A stretch of 64,000 bases of DNA from Micromonospora vinacea (GCF_015751785.1 NZ_JADOTY010000001.1:4030001-4094000); one strand, 5' to 3'; shown: positions 8,148 to 17,011, numbered from the stretch's first letter. The notes: a model not told the origin generated them from the sequence alone. Numbers and translations are program-made.

Positions 8148-8974
8148 GCGCGGTGAGCATGCCGGCACCGGCGGTGGACCTGACGCCCGGCCGGCCCGCC
8201 CTGCTGGCCGACAGCGGCACCCTGATCTGGCGCAACCTGGCCCGGTGGCGACGCGATCCCGGCCCGCTGATCGCCTCGCTCGGCTTCAACATCCTGATCG
8301 TGCTGATGTTCGCCTACCTGTTCGGCGGCGCGTTGCAGGTGCCCGGCGGTGGCAGCTATCGCGAGTTCCTGATGCCCGGCATGTTCGTGATGACCATGGT
8401 CTTCGGCATCAGCCTCACCACGATGGCCGTCGCCGAGGACCTGGAGCGCGGGGTGACCGACCGGCTCCGATCGATGCCCGTCTCCCCGCTGGCGCCGCTG
8501 GCGGCCCGGGCGGTGGCCGACATGCTGTTCGCGCTGGTCACCCTCGGAGTCCTGCTGCTGACCGGTCTGGCGATCGGGTGGCGGGCGCACGGCGGGGCCG
8601 GCGCCACGCTGGCGGCGGTGGGGTTGATCCTGCTGCTGCGCTTCGCCCTGATCTGGGTCGGCATCTTCCTCGGACTGGTCACCCGTGGGCAGACGGCCGT
8701 GGTGGCCGTGCAGACCCTGGAGTTTCCGCTCGGCTTCCTCTCCAACGCGTTCGTCGCACCGTCCACCATGCCCGCCTGGCTCGGTGCGGTGGCCGCGTGG
8801 AACCCGCTGTCGGCGACCGTCGGCGCCACCCGCGAGCTGTTCGGCAACCCCGGTTGGGGCGGTGACTCCTGGGCGGCGCAGCACTACCCGTGGCTGGCGG
8901 TGCTCTGGCCGCTCGTCCTGGTCGCGGTCTTCCTGCCGCTCTCGGTCGCGCGGTACCGGCGGCTGGCCGGCTGA
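8144..8974 (+). CDS. ABC-2 type transporter permease (DrrB-like)
   Basis: A 276-aa permease with six predicted membrane segments in the ABC2_membrane arrangement. An amphipathic N-terminus (NLARWRRDPG) precedes the first helix, and EDLERGVTDRLRSMPVSP is the typical cytoplasmic coupling segment. The ATG at 8144 overlaps the ATPase stop (ATGA), which fixes the start; the open frame extends further upstream only as a shadow of the ATPase gene. Together with the preceding ATPase it forms a two-gene exporter operon. Confidence 0.9.
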   Translation: MSAVSMPAPAVDLTPGRPALLADSGTLIWRNLARWRRDPGPLIASLGFNILIVLMFAYLFGGALQVPGGGSYREFLMPGMFVMTMVFGISLTTMAVAEDLERGVTDRLRSMPVSPLAPLAARAVADMLFALVTLGVLLLTGLAIGWRAHGGAGATLAAVGLILLLRFALIWVGIFLGLVTRGQTAVVAVQTLEFPLGFLSNAFVAPSTMPAWLGAVAAWNPLSATVGATRELFGNPGWGGDSWAAQHYPWLAVLWPLVLVAVFLPLSVARYRRLAG

Positions 8975-9031
8975 GCCCGGCCGGCCGAGGAATCCGACTC
9001 TCTGGGCCCGGTCGATGTCGGTGAGCGCCGT

Positions 9032-9037
9032 TAGGCT
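9032..9037 (+). promoter_or_regulatory. -10 box TAGGCT, leaderless start of the YcaQ-like gene
   Basis: TAGGCT ends 7 nt before GTG 9045, so transcription would start at or next to the start codon. There is no ribosome-binding site in between, which supports GTG 9045 over ATG 9015, which lies upstream of this box. Confidence 0.6.
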
Positions 9038-9044
9038 CGCCGGC

Positions 9045-10133
9045 GTGGACGTGCACCGAATCGATCGGGCCCAGGCGCGGCGGATCGCCATCCGGGCCCA
9101 ACTGTTGGCCGATCCGCGCCCGGCCGACCTGCTGACAGTGGTCCGCCAGCTGACCCTGGTGCAGATCGACCCGACCGCCGCCGTCGCACCCAGCGCCGAC
9201 CTGGTCTGCTGGAGCAGGCTCGGCCCGTCGTACCAGCCTGCGCAGATGCGGGAGGCCCTCGAACGGGGCCGGACGCTCTTCGAGCACCAGGCGATGGTGC
9301 GACCGATGGACGACCTGGGGCTCTTCCTCGCGGCGATGGCGGCGTCGCCCGGTCATGAGCGCCACCGCGAGTGGCTGCGCGCCAACGACTCGTTCCGACG
9401 CGACGTGCTCGACCTGCTCGGCCGCTCCGGTCCGCTGCTCTCCCGCGACATCCCGGACACGAGCGTCGTGCCCTGGCCGTCGTCGGGCTGGACCAACAAC
9501 CGCAACGTCACCCAGATGCTGGAGTTCCTGGTCCTGCGCGGCGAGGTCGCGATCGCCGGCCGCCAGGGCCGACAGCGGCTCTGGGACGTGGCCGAGCGGG
9601 TCTACCCGGCCGACGTGCCCGTCGTCGAGCTGGAGCAGGCGCGTCTGCTGCGCAACGAGCGACGGCTGCGGGCGCTGGGCATCGCACGGGCGAAGGCGGT
9701 GGTGGTCCCCGGCGAGCCGGCCGAGGTCGGCGCCGCCGGCGAGCCGGCGATCATCGAGGGCGTCGCGGGGGAGTGGCGGGTGGACCCGGCCGCGCTCGGG
9801 CAGCCCTTCACCGGGCGTACGGCGCTGTTGTCGCCGTTCGACCGGCTGGTGCACGACCGGGTCCGCCTCGCCGACCTCTTCGAGTACGAGTACGTGCTGG
9901 AGATGTACAAGCCCAGGGCGAATCGACGGTGGGGTTACTTCGCGCTGCCGATCCTGCACGGCGATCGGCTGGTCGGAAAGGTGGACGCCACGGCCGAGCG
10001 CCGGCGTGGCACGCTCACCGTGCACGCCATCCACGAGGACGTGCCCTTCAGCCCCGAGGTGACCCGGGCCGTGCACGAGGAGTTGCACGACCTGGCGTCC
10101 TGGCTGTCGCTGACCGTCGGGGGCCTGCGCTGA
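9045..10133 (+). CDS. Winged-helix DNA glycosylase of the YcaQ/AlkZ (HTH_42) family
   Basis: A 362-aa HTH_42 protein. The family comprises DNA glycosylases that unhook interstrand crosslinks or excise bulky alkyl adducts. The tandem winged-helix fold begins with RIDRAQARRIAIRAQ. The catalytic motif appears as VQIDPTA (Gln40-Ile-Asp42), matching the QxD form of YcaQ-like members rather than the QxQ form of AlkZ. The conserved C-terminal elements LLSPFDRLVHDR and GYFALPILHGDRLVGKVD are present. GTG 9045 is preferred because of the -10 box just upstream. Its natural lesion is not predictable; it may protect against a self-made or environmental genotoxin. Confidence 0.8.
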   Translation: MDVHRIDRAQARRIAIRAQLLADPRPADLLTVVRQLTLVQIDPTAAVAPSADLVCWSRLGPSYQPAQMREALERGRTLFEHQAMVRPMDDLGLFLAAMAASPGHERHREWLRANDSFRRDVLDLLGRSGPLLSRDIPDTSVVPWPSSGWTNNRNVTQMLEFLVLRGEVAIAGRQGRQRLWDVAERVYPADVPVVELEQARLLRNERRLRALGIARAKAVVVPGEPAEVGAAGEPAIIEGVAGEWRVDPAALGQPFTGRTALLSPFDRLVHDRVRLADLFEYEYVLEMYKPRANRRWGYFALPILHGDRLVGKVDATAERRRGTLTVHAIHEDVPFSPEVTRAVHEELHDLASWLSLTVGGLR

Positions 10134-10175
10134 CGGGTGCTCGCCGAGGCCCCCGCTCCCCGACGAGCACCCGTC
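10132..10175. terminator. Bidirectional terminator hairpin between convergent genes
   Basis: GACGGGTGCTCG pairs perfectly with CGAGCACCCGTC (12 bp, 20-nt loop). The left arm overlaps the TGA of the YcaQ-like gene, and the ABC permease on the other strand ends 6 nt beyond the right arm. The symmetry suits termination in both directions. Confidence 0.7.
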
Positions 10176-10181
10176 GCCCAG

Positions 10182-11171
10182 CTACGCGATCCGGCGGACC
10201 CGGCGGATGGCCAGGTAGAGCAGCAGCACGGCCAGGGCGACGAAGATGCCCGTCTCGATGCTCTGGAACAGCCAGAACCGGTCCGCCGGCTGGTAGAGCT
10301 GCCAGTTGTACGCGCCCGGTTCGAGGCCCAACTCGGCGCCGCAGACCCGACCGTCCGGCCCCTTCCCGCCCGGCGGGCACTGGATCCGGGTGTCCTCCGC
10401 GATCATCGTCCCGTCCGGGTTGCGCACGCCCTGGGTGAGGATCCAGTCCCCCCGGCTGACCTCCGGTGGCCCTTCCCCCTCGATGGGGAAGGTCTGGGTG
10501 CGGGCCGGCTGGTAGTGCGGTCGGGCCAGGATCTCCACCGCCGCCCGTACGCCGATGAAACCGGCGAGGGTGATGCCCATGGCGGGCAGCATCCGCTTCC
10601 ACATCGTGCCGGCGAAGACGCCGAGCGCGACGGCGAAGAGGGTGTAGCCGATCGGCGCGATGCCCTGCAGGTCGAAGACGATCATGCCGAGCCGGCCCTC
10701 GTAGGCGGCCTGGGTGAGCGGGTCGACCCACCACGACATGCCCAGCCCGTAGACCGCCGCGAGGACCACGACGGCAGCGCCCACCAGCCCGAACTTCACG
10801 AGGGCCCATCGGGTCCGGCCGACGCCCTGGGTCCAGACGAACCGGTGCGTGCCGTGCTCCACCTCGCGGGCGACCAGTGGTGCACCCCAGAACAGGCCGA
10901 CCAGCGCCGGCAGGGTGATCAGCAGTACGGCCACCAGGTTCAGGCTGCTGTACTGGTTGCCGAAGCGGCGGAAACCCGCGTCGCAGGCATCCCTGGTCGC
11001 CGCCGGCACATTGGTGTCCGCGAGCTGGCGTGCGCAGTCCGCCAGCCCGAGGTCGGAGAAGGTGTGGCGCATCGCCAGGCCGATGGGCACCAGCAGGGTG
11101 GCAAGCGCCGCGAGCGCCAGCAGTGTGTAGAACGCCTGCTTGCGGTGTTGCCGCCAGGTCAACCAGATCAT
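10182..11171 (-). CDS. ABC-2 transporter permease of a YtrA-type operon
   Basis: A 329-aa membrane protein (MIWLTWRQHRKQ start) with about six hydrophobic segments. A large extracytoplasmic loop of about 90 residues near the C-terminus contains two cysteines, and an arginine-rich tail follows the last helix. The motif WGAPLVAREVEHGTHRFVWTQ is typical of actinobacterial ABC-2 subunits encoded after a GntR regulator and an ATPase. ATG 11171 overlaps the stop of the ATPase (ATGA). The substrate is unknown; related operons respond to cell-envelope stress. Confidence 0.85.
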   Translation of the reverse strand: MIWLTWRQHRKQAFYTLLALAALATLLVPIGLAMRHTFSDLGLADCARQLADTNVPAATRDACDAGFRRFGNQYSSLNLVAVLLITLPALVGLFWGAPLVAREVEHGTHRFVWTQGVGRTRWALVKFGLVGAAVVVLAAVYGLGMSWWVDPLTQAAYEGRLGMIVFDLQGIAPIGYTLFAVALGVFAGTMWKRMLPAMGITLAGFIGVRAAVEILARPHYQPARTQTFPIEGEGPPEVSRGDWILTQGVRNPDGTMIAEDTRIQCPPGGKGPDGRVCGAELGLEPGAYNWQLYQPADRFWLFQSIETGIFVALAVLLLYLAIRRVRRIA

Positions 11172-12058
11172 GCTGCTACCCCCCACTCGCTGTGACTGGT
11201 CTGCGTGGTGCCATCGGCCAGGTAGGCCAGCACCACGTCCTCCAGGCTGACCTCGCGGACCGTCCACGCCGGATCGGTGACCGGCCCGTCGGTGCGGACG
11301 AGCAGTGTGGACTGCCGGTCGGTGTGGCTGGCCCGGACCACTGCGGCGACGCCCCCGATGACGCCGCCGTCGTGCCGCGGCCCGACGAGCTGCCGGTGCG
11401 AGGTGACCAGGTCGTCGACAGCGCCGGTGAGCTGCACCTGAGAGGCGTTCAGCACGATCAGGTAGTCGCAGACGCGTTCCAGGTCGGCCAGCAGGTGCGA
11501 GGAGAGCAGGACTGTGGTGCCCGACTCCGCGACGCTGCCCATCAGTGACTGGAGGAACTCCCGGCGAGCCAGCGGGTCGAGGCTGGCGACCGGTTCGTCG
11601 AGCAGCAGCAGCCGGGGCTGCTTGGCCAGTGCCAGGGCCAGCGCGACCTGGGCCCGTTGCCCGCCGGAGAGCTTGCCGACCGGCTTGTCCGGTGGAATGC
11701 CGAGCTGCGCCAACCGGGTACGGGCCAGCGCCGCGTCCCACCGCTTGTTCAGCTTGCCGCCGGCGATGACCAACTCGGCCGCCGTGAAGTCCCGGTACAG
11801 CGGGGTGTCCTGGGCGACGAAACCGATGTCGGCAAGGCCCTCCGTGTCGCCGTACGGGGACCGACCGAACACCCGGACCGTGCCCGCGTCGGGCTTGAGC
11901 AGCCCGACGGCCAGGTGCAAGAGCGTGCTCTTGCCCGCGCCGTTCGGCCCGACCAAGGCGGCGATCCGGCCGGCCGGCAGATGCAGCGAGCAGTCCCGCA
12001 ATGCCCAGGTGCTGCCGTACCGCTTGCCGAGCCGGTCTGCTTCCAAGACCATGTCCAT
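11168..12058 (-). CDS. ABC transporter ATP-binding protein of a YtrA-type operon
   Basis: A 296-aa ATPase with Walker A GPNGAGKST, signature LSGGQRAQVALALAL, Walker B LLLLDEPVASLD and H-loop SSHLLAD. ATG 12058 has GAGAGG at about 7 nt, better than the GTG at 12082 or the ATG at 12052. It lies 85 nt downstream of the GntR gene and overlaps the permease start by 4 nt, so the three form one minus-strand operon. It probably drives efflux or envelope-stress detoxification. Confidence 0.88.
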   Translation of the reverse strand: MDMVLEADRLGKRYGSTWALRDCSLHLPAGRIAALVGPNGAGKSTLLHLAVGLLKPDAGTVRVFGRSPYGDTEGLADIGFVAQDTPLYRDFTAAELVIAGGKLNKRWDAALARTRLAQLGIPPDKPVGKLSGGQRAQVALALALAKQPRLLLLDEPVASLDPLARREFLQSLMGSVAESGTTVLLSSHLLADLERVCDYLIVLNASQVQLTGAVDDLVTSHRQLVGPRHDGGVIGGVAAVVRASHTDRQSTLLVRTDGPVTDPAWTVREVSLEDVVLAYLADGTTQTSHSEWGVAA

Positions 12059-12143
12059 CCCTTGTCCTCTCGTTCCGTTCACGCCGCCGCTCCGCTGTGG
12101 CGCGAGCGCTGGCGGTGCCTGATGGTTCGTTCGCTCTGCTCGC

Positions 12144-12551
12144 TCACGCGGGCTCCTTCTGCGGGGCGTCGTCGGCGAGGGTGGCGCGCAGCGTCGTCTC
12201 CACCAGGGCGATGACGTCCTCGGCCGTGAGGCCGGCCGTTTGCGCCCGGTGCAGCCACTCGACCAGGTCGTCGCGCAGCTCGGCCTGGTTGGGCAGGGAC
12301 GCGCCGGCCAGGGTGCGCTGGACGAACGTGCCCACCCCTGGTCGGCCGCCGACCAGACCCTCGATCTCCAACTCCCGGTACGCCTTCAGCACCGTGTTCG
12401 GGTTGATCGCCAGGGATTGCGCGACGTCCCGGACCTTCGGCAACTGGTCGCCCGGCGTCAGCAGGCCAACCCGCAGCGCCTGTTTCACCTGCTGCACGAG
12501 CTGCATGTAGGTGTTCACCTTCGACCGGCTGTCCAGTACGAACTCGATCAC
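12144..12551 (-). CDS. GntR-family regulator, YtrA subfamily
   Basis: A 135-aa protein with an N-terminal GntR winged helix (about residues 8-75: TYMQLVQQVKQALRVGLL, then VRDVAQSLAINPNTVLKAYRE) and only a short C-terminal tail. That size defines the YtrA subgroup. GTG 12551 is chosen because it sits just before the DNA-binding domain and follows a GGAAGG. An inverted repeat 21 nt upstream is a likely autoregulatory operator. It heads the operon with the ABC ATPase and permease, which it presumably represses. Confidence 0.88.
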   Translation of the reverse strand: MIEFVLDSRSKVNTYMQLVQQVKQALRVGLLTPGDQLPKVRDVAQSLAINPNTVLKAYRELEIEGLVGGRPGVGTFVQRTLAGASLPNQAELRDDLVEWLHRAQTAGLTAEDVIALVETTLRATLADDAPQKEPA

Positions 12552-12571
12552 TCCCGATGATCCTTCCTGTT

Positions 12572-12589
12572 GTCCTACGACAGTAGGAC
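12572..12589. promoter_or_regulatory. Operator-like inverted repeat in the GntR promoter
   Basis: GTCCTAC-GACA-GTAGGAC is a 7+4+7 perfect inverted repeat located immediately upstream of the GntR gene, in the intergenic space shared with the divergent Nramp gene. Position and symmetry fit autoregulation by the YtrA-like protein. Confidence 0.6.
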
Positions 12590-12801
12590 TAATAGACAGC
12601 TTCATCGGTGACCCACCGGCTGTCAAGCCCGCCGCGGCAGGTTCCGTCCCGGCGCGGCGCGTCTCGTCCGGCACGCCGGGTGCTGCCCCGGCTCGGCGCG
12701 GCGGCCGAGCCCGGTGGCACCGGCAGGCCAGGGGTTGGCACCCAAGGGTCAGCCCGACGGGAAGGGCCCGGAGGCGATCCGCGTGGACGGGGAGGTGTTC
12801 G

Positions 12802-14070
12802 ATGGTCACCAACGAACTGACGACGTCGAGGGCGACTCCACTACAGGCCGCTCGCGCCCGGGGCCGCGTACGCGGGCGGTTGATCCTGCTCGGCCCGGCG
12901 TTCGTCGCCGCCGTCGCCTACGTCGACCCCGGCAACTTCGCCACCAACTCCGCCGCCGGCGCCCGCTACGGTTATCTGCTGGTCTGGGTCGTGGTGGTGG
13001 CCAACCTGATGGCGATGTTGGTGCAGACGCTCACCGCGAAGCTGGGTCTTGCCACCGGGCGCAGCCTGCCCGAGCTGTGCCGGGAACGCCTACCGCGACC
13101 GGTGAACCGGGTGATGTGGGTGCAGGCCGAGTTGGTGGCCATGGCCACCGACCTGGCCGAGGTGATCGGTGGCGCTGTCGCCCTGTACCTGCTCTTCGGC
13201 ATCCCCCTGCTGCCCGGCGGAATCATCATCGGCACTGCCGCGTTCGCCGTGCTCGCGCTGCGCTCGCGGGGATACCGCGCCTTCGAGGTCGTCATCGCCG
13301 TCCTGCTCGGGGTGATCGTGCTGGCCTTCGCCGCCAACCTGCTCGCCTCCGGCTCCGACCCCGCCTCGGCCATGGCCGGTCTGGTGCCCCGCCTACAGGG
13401 CACCGACAGCGTGCTGTTGGCCGCCGGCATCCTCGGCGCGACAGTCATGCCGCACGTCATCTACGTGCACTCCGCGCTCACCCGCGACCGCATCCCCGCC
13501 GCCGACGACACCGAGCGCCGGACCCTGTTCCGTGGCCAGCGCACCGACGTGCTGCTCGCCCTGAGCGCGGCCGGCGCGGTCAACCTCGCCATGCTGCTGA
13601 TCGCCGCGGCCAGCTTCCGGGGCGGCGGCCCTGGTGGCGCGGACAGCCTGGAGGGGGTGCACGCCGGGCTCGGCCAGACCATCGGAACCGCCGCCGCGTT
13701 CGGGTTCGCCGTAGCGCTGCTGGTCTCCGGGCTCGCCTCGACCAGCGTCGGTACCTACGCCGGAGAGGTCATCATGCAGGGCTTCCTGCGGCGGCGGGTA
13801 CCGCTGCTGCTGCGTCGCCTGGTCACCCTGCTGCCCGCGCTGGTAGTGCTCGGCATCGGCCTCGACCCGACCCGGGCGCTCGTGCTGTCCCAGGTCATCC
13901 TCAGTTTCGGCATCCCGTTCGCGCTGATCCCGGTGGTCGCCTTCACCCGCCGGCGCGACCTGATGGGCAACCTGGTCAACCACCCGCTCACCACCGCCGC
14001 CGCGTCCCTGGTGGCCGTGCTGGTGGTCGCGCTCAACGCGTTCCTCCTCTGGCAGGTCGTCGCCGGCTGA
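12802..14070 (+). CDS. Nramp-family divalent metal (Mn2+/Fe2+) transporter
   Basis: A 422-aa proton-coupled metal transporter with 11 predicted membrane helices. Both metal-site motifs are intact: DPGN in helix 1 (AYVDPGNFATNS) and MPHVIYVHS in helix 6, the same pattern as MntH. The start ATG 12802 has GGAGG at 6 nt; frames extending upstream run through the GntR promoter. The last codons and TGA lie inside a 26-bp tandem repeat. No Mn or Fe regulator box was recognised. Confidence 0.92.
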   Translation: MVTNELTTSRATPLQAARARGRVRGRLILLGPAFVAAVAYVDPGNFATNSAAGARYGYLLVWVVVVANLMAMLVQTLTAKLGLATGRSLPELCRERLPRPVNRVMWVQAELVAMATDLAEVIGGAVALYLLFGIPLLPGGIIIGTAAFAVLALRSRGYRAFEVVIAVLLGVIVLAFAANLLASGSDPASAMAGLVPRLQGTDSVLLAAGILGATVMPHVIYVHSALTRDRIPAADDTERRTLFRGQRTDVLLALSAAGAVNLAMLLIAAASFRGGGPGGADSLEGVHAGLGQTIGTAAAFGFAVALLVSGLASTSVGTYAGEVIMQGFLRRRVPLLLRRLVTLLPALVVLGIGLDPTRALVLSQVILSFGIPFALIPVVAFTRRRDLMGNLVNHPLTTAAASLVAVLVVALNAFLLWQVVAG

Positions 14071-14122
14071 GCCGGCCGGTCGGCGTCGCCGGCTGAGCCG
14101 GCCGGTCGGCGTCGCCGGCTGA
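14059..14122 (+). repeat. 26-bp tandem repeat containing the Nramp stop codon
   Basis: A 26-bp unit (begins GTCGCCGGCTGA, ends GGTCGGC) occurs at 14059-14084 and 14085-14110. A partial third copy covers 14111-14122. Each copy carries the same TGA, and the real stop is in copy 1, so the gene end has been duplicated twice, apparently by slippage. Confidence 0.85.
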
Positions 14123-14160
14123 GCTGGCTGGCTGCCTGGGGCCAGGCATCCCCACGAGCG

Positions 14161-14198
14161 TGATGCCTGTGAGTCATATTGATGACTCACAGGCATCA
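14161..14198. terminator. 17-bp perfect hairpin between convergent genes
   Basis: TGATGCCTGTGAGTCAT pairs perfectly with its complement across the 4-nt loop ATTG. It lies between the end of the Nramp gene (+) and the end of the small acidic gene (-), so it probably terminates both. It is much less GC-rich than its surroundings. Confidence 0.8.
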
Positions 14199-14260
14199 GG
14201 CGTTGGGGAGCATGTCGGGCCGGACCGCCGTGCGCGGCCAGGCCGGCGGGGCGGTCGTGG

Positions 14261-14533
14261 TCAGGTGCGACGCCCCTCGTCGCGGGCCGGGATCTCCTGG
14301 CGCTGTTCGAGGGCGTCGGCCGGGTTGGCGTCGGCTGGCAGCGACGTCACCTCCTCGAGGGTGCCCGCGGGGAGGGCGCCCTGCTCGGCCAGGTCGGCCT
14401 CGGACGCCTCCGGGTCCACGTCACCCGACACCCGGTCCGGCGGCCCGACGTCGAACGCGTCCTGTCGTTGCTCAAGGGCATCCGCCTCCGGCGGAGGGAA
14501 GGTGCCGCCCTGTTCGTCCCGGTATGTGCTCAT
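14261..14533 (-). CDS. Small acidic hypothetical protein with a DALEQRQ repeat
   Basis: A 90-aa, strongly acidic, probably disordered cytoplasmic protein. The segment ADALEQRQ occurs twice, about 50 residues apart, and related acidic stretches lie between. GGAGG stands 5 nt before ATG 14533; the longer open frame upstream lacks a signal. Its composition resembles other small acidic proteins in this window (14261, 26915, 60165, 61563), but no function is known. Confidence 0.75.
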   Translation of the reverse strand: MSTYRDEQGGTFPPPEADALEQRQDAFDVGPPDRVSGDVDPEASEADLAEQGALPAGTLEEVTSLPADANPADALEQRQEIPARDEGRRT

Positions 14534-14707
14534 CGGAGCCTCCCACCCGGCGGGTGTCGACATGCCGCCGGGCCGCTGCCTACCCGCCAGCGCCGCACTC
14601 AGGCCGGCACGCCGGTCGAGATCTGGGCAGTTTCCCCGATGGTGCTGCCTCCCCAGCGGCGGAAGCGGCACCATCCCGGTAGTTGCGCGGATCTGGAGGG
14701 TCTGGCG

Positions 14708-17011
14708 TCACGCCCGGCGGCAGTGGCCCGCGGTCGGCTTCCGTACCGTGGTGGGTGCTCCCAGGTCGACCGGGGCCGAACCGCCCGAGCAGGTCAGCGC
14801 GCCCACCTGGCCGCCGGCCAGAACGGGCGCCGACGCGGTGCCGGTCAGCGCCAGCCGCCCGGCCACCCGCGTCCCGACCAGCGTGACGTGGCCGGTGATG
14901 CCGGTCAGGGTCATCGAGCCGCGTACCTCGGTGTTCAGCACCTCGACGGCGGCGGCGCGGGACGCCGTCAGGTTTCCGGCGATCGAGGAGCCCTGGGCGA
15001 CCAGTGTGGCACCGGGTGCGACGGTGACCGTGCCGGTCACGGTGGCCGCGCGCAGGCAGGTGACACCGGCGGCGACGGTCAGCGGGCCGGCGTGTCGGCC
15101 GGTGACCACTGTGGTGCAGGCCGGTGGTGGCGGGATCAGCGTGGCCACGAACCCGCGAGCCGGCCCGATGTTGCCGACGGCGTCGATGCCCCGGTACTCG
15201 ATGCGGTGCCGGCCGTACCCGGGGGACCGCTCAGCGAACGGGGACACGGACAGGCCGCCCGAGCCGAGGTTGCCGTAGACCAGGCCGTCCACGTCGGTGC
15301 CGGTGGCGGTGAACAGGAACGGCGACCGGGCGTCGGTGGGCCAGCCGTAGTAGTTGTGCCACCCGTCGCCGTCGAGCCGGAACTCCGAGGTGACCTGGCC
15401 GGTGCCGTCGTCGGTGCCAGTCAGCCCCATGGTGAACGGGCCGTTGTACACGTACTCGGTGGGTCGGCCGGGCCGGGTGACGGTGAGCAGCGGCTCGGAG
15501 AGCTCGTACGCGACCTGGGGCCGCGTCGCGTCGACAGTCCAGGTGCGGGTCACCGCCTTCCCGGTGCCCGGGTTGCTGACCCGGGCGGTCAGCCGGTGGG
15601 TGCCCCGCGACAGCCGCAGGGCGCCCAGGTCCACGTCCCGGTCGGTGCCGGTGTCGGCCACCGGCCGGCCGTCGAGCGTCCAGCGCACGCGCGGCGCCCG
15701 ATCGGTGGGTTGGCTGGTCCGCACGTACACCACGTCGTGCGCGCCGACCGCCCGGTCGGTCGCGGTGGACGCCGTGATCGCCAGCGGCGACTCCACCGCA
15801 GGGGTACGCAGCGAGGTGTCCACGGTCCAGGTGCGGGTCTGGGTCAACGCGGGAGAACTGCGGACCGCCGGGTCCCGGACGAACTCCGTCGGGTCGGTCA
15901 CCGTGGCGGTGACCGTGTGCCGACCCGGGGAGAGCCGTAGATTCCGCAGGTCCAGGTGGCGGGCGTTGCCGGTACGCGGCACCGCCCTGCCGTCCACCGA
16001 CCACGTCACGGTCAGCGTGTGGCTCACCGGGTGCAGGGTGTCCACCCAGAGCAGTCGGTCCGCCCCGACCGCCGCACCGGTGGCCGTGCCGCCCTGCACG
16101 ATGCCGACCCGACCGGCGATCCGCTCGGTCATCCGCTCCCGGCCGACCTGATCGAAGTAGAAGCCCAGCGACTTCATCATCGAGTGCCGGCTCGGTCGCC
16201 ACACCCCGCGTTGGAGGTACAGGCCACCCTGGTAGCGGCCGATCGTCCCGCCCGACTCGCTCGGCTCACCCAGCCAGCGCCACCACTTGGCGCGGGTCTC
16301 GCGCATCTGCCGCTCGGTCAGCACCGTGTGGTGCACCGAGTCCGGTTCCGGCCCGCTGTAGGTGTCGCCCGGCACTCCCCGGCCGTAGTAGTCGTACTCG
16401 TCCTGCAGGCCACCGAGGGAGTGCCCCAGCTCGTGTGGACTGATCAGCGCGGAGAGCGCGTTGCCGCCGGAGGCGGTGGCGTTGCTGCCGCCGGCCCCAC
16501 CGTAGGTGCCGCTGTTGGCCAGCGCGATCAGCTGCCGGTTGCCGGGGTTGGTGCCGACGGCCAGGTCGGCGTACGCGTTCGCGGCGGTGCCGTCGACAGT
16601 GAGCAGGCGTTGCACGCTCGCCGGGTTGCAACCACCCCAGAAGCCCATGCCGAGCGCCGTGTCACGCCGCGGCGCGGACAGGCCGGGGTCGCAGTCCACC
16701 CCGGACTCGGCCGAGACGATCTCCACGGCGTAGACGTTGAAGTAGCTGCGGTAGGACTTGAACGGCTCGATCGTCCACAGGGTGTTGAGGTGCCGGTCCA
16801 CGTGTGCTCGGAAGGTGGGCAGGTCGGCCTCGGTGTAACCGTCGCCCAGCAGCACCAGGTTGAACCGCGTGGCCGGGTCACCGGTGACCTGGATCGGCAC
16901 CACTGTGCCGCTGGCCGCCGGGGACGCGGCCGGTGTGGCGGCGGCCGGTGTGCCGACCGTCAGCCCCGCCGCGACGAGCGCCGCGACGCACAACCCCGCT
17001 CTGATCCGCAC
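14708..17011 (-). CDS. Secreted M64-family metallopeptidase with C-terminal repeat domain
   Basis: A 767-aa exported protein. A signal peptide (VRIRAGLCVAALVAAGLTVG, cleavage near AAATPA) is followed by an M64 (IgA peptidase-like) domain of about residues 38-330 with the zinc site HELGH at 193-197, then SLGGLQDEY. Two or three Ig-like/beta-sandwich segments (VTWSVDGRAVP, VRWTLDGRPV) follow. The last 110 residues form a short-period repeat rich in V-T-G-x-V, resembling a beta-roll or solenoid. GTG 17011 has GGGAGGGG upstream and begins the signal peptide directly. ATG 17098 would add 29 residues but has a TACGGT box 5 nt ahead, so it cannot be excluded. Likely a cell-surface or extracellular protease. 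Confidence 0.85.
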   Translation of the reverse strand: MRIRAGLCVAALVAAGLTVGTPAAATPAASPAASGTVVPIQVTGDPATRFNLVLLGDGYTEADLPTFRAHVDRHLNTLWTIEPFKSYRSYFNVYAVEIVSAESGVDCDPGLSAPRRDTALGMGFWGGCNPASVQRLLTVDGTAANAYADLAVGTNPGNRQLIALANSGTYGGAGGSNATASGGNALSALISPHELGHSLGGLQDEYDYYGRGVPGDTYSGPEPDSVHHTVLTERQMRETRAKWWRWLGEPSESGGTIGRYQGGLYLQRGVWRPSRHSMMKSLGFYFDQVGRERMTERIAGRVGIVQGGTATGAAVGADRLLWVDTLHPVSHTLTVTWSVDGRAVPRTGNARHLDLRNLRLSPGRHTVTATVTDPTEFVRDPAVRSSPALTQTRTWTVDTSLRTPAVESPLAITASTATDRAVGAHDVVYVRTSQPTDRAPRVRWTLDGRPVADTGTDRDVDLGALRLSRGTHRLTARVSNPGTGKAVTRTWTVDATRPQVAYELSEPLLTVTRPGRPTEYVYNGPFTMGLTGTDDGTGQVTSEFRLDGDGWHNYYGWPTDARSPFLFTATGTDVDGLVYGNLGSGGLSVSPFAERSPGYGRHRIEYRGIDAVGNIGPARGFVATLIPPPPACTTVVTGRHAGPLTVAAGVTCLRAATVTGTVTVAPGATLVAQGSSIAGNLTASRAAAVEVLNTEVRGSMTLTGITGHVTLVGTRVAGRLALTGTASAPVLAGGQVGALTCSGGSAPVDLGAPTTVRKPTAGHCRRA

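Noticed and set aside
8685..9044. N-terminal extension of the YcaQ-like protein
   Set aside because: It overlaps the ABC permease in another frame; the -10 box and conserved N-terminus favour GTG 9045.
14468..15940. Plus-strand open frame of about 490 aa
   Set aside because: It is a shadow of the M64 gene; composition is R/G-rich and repetitive without domains.
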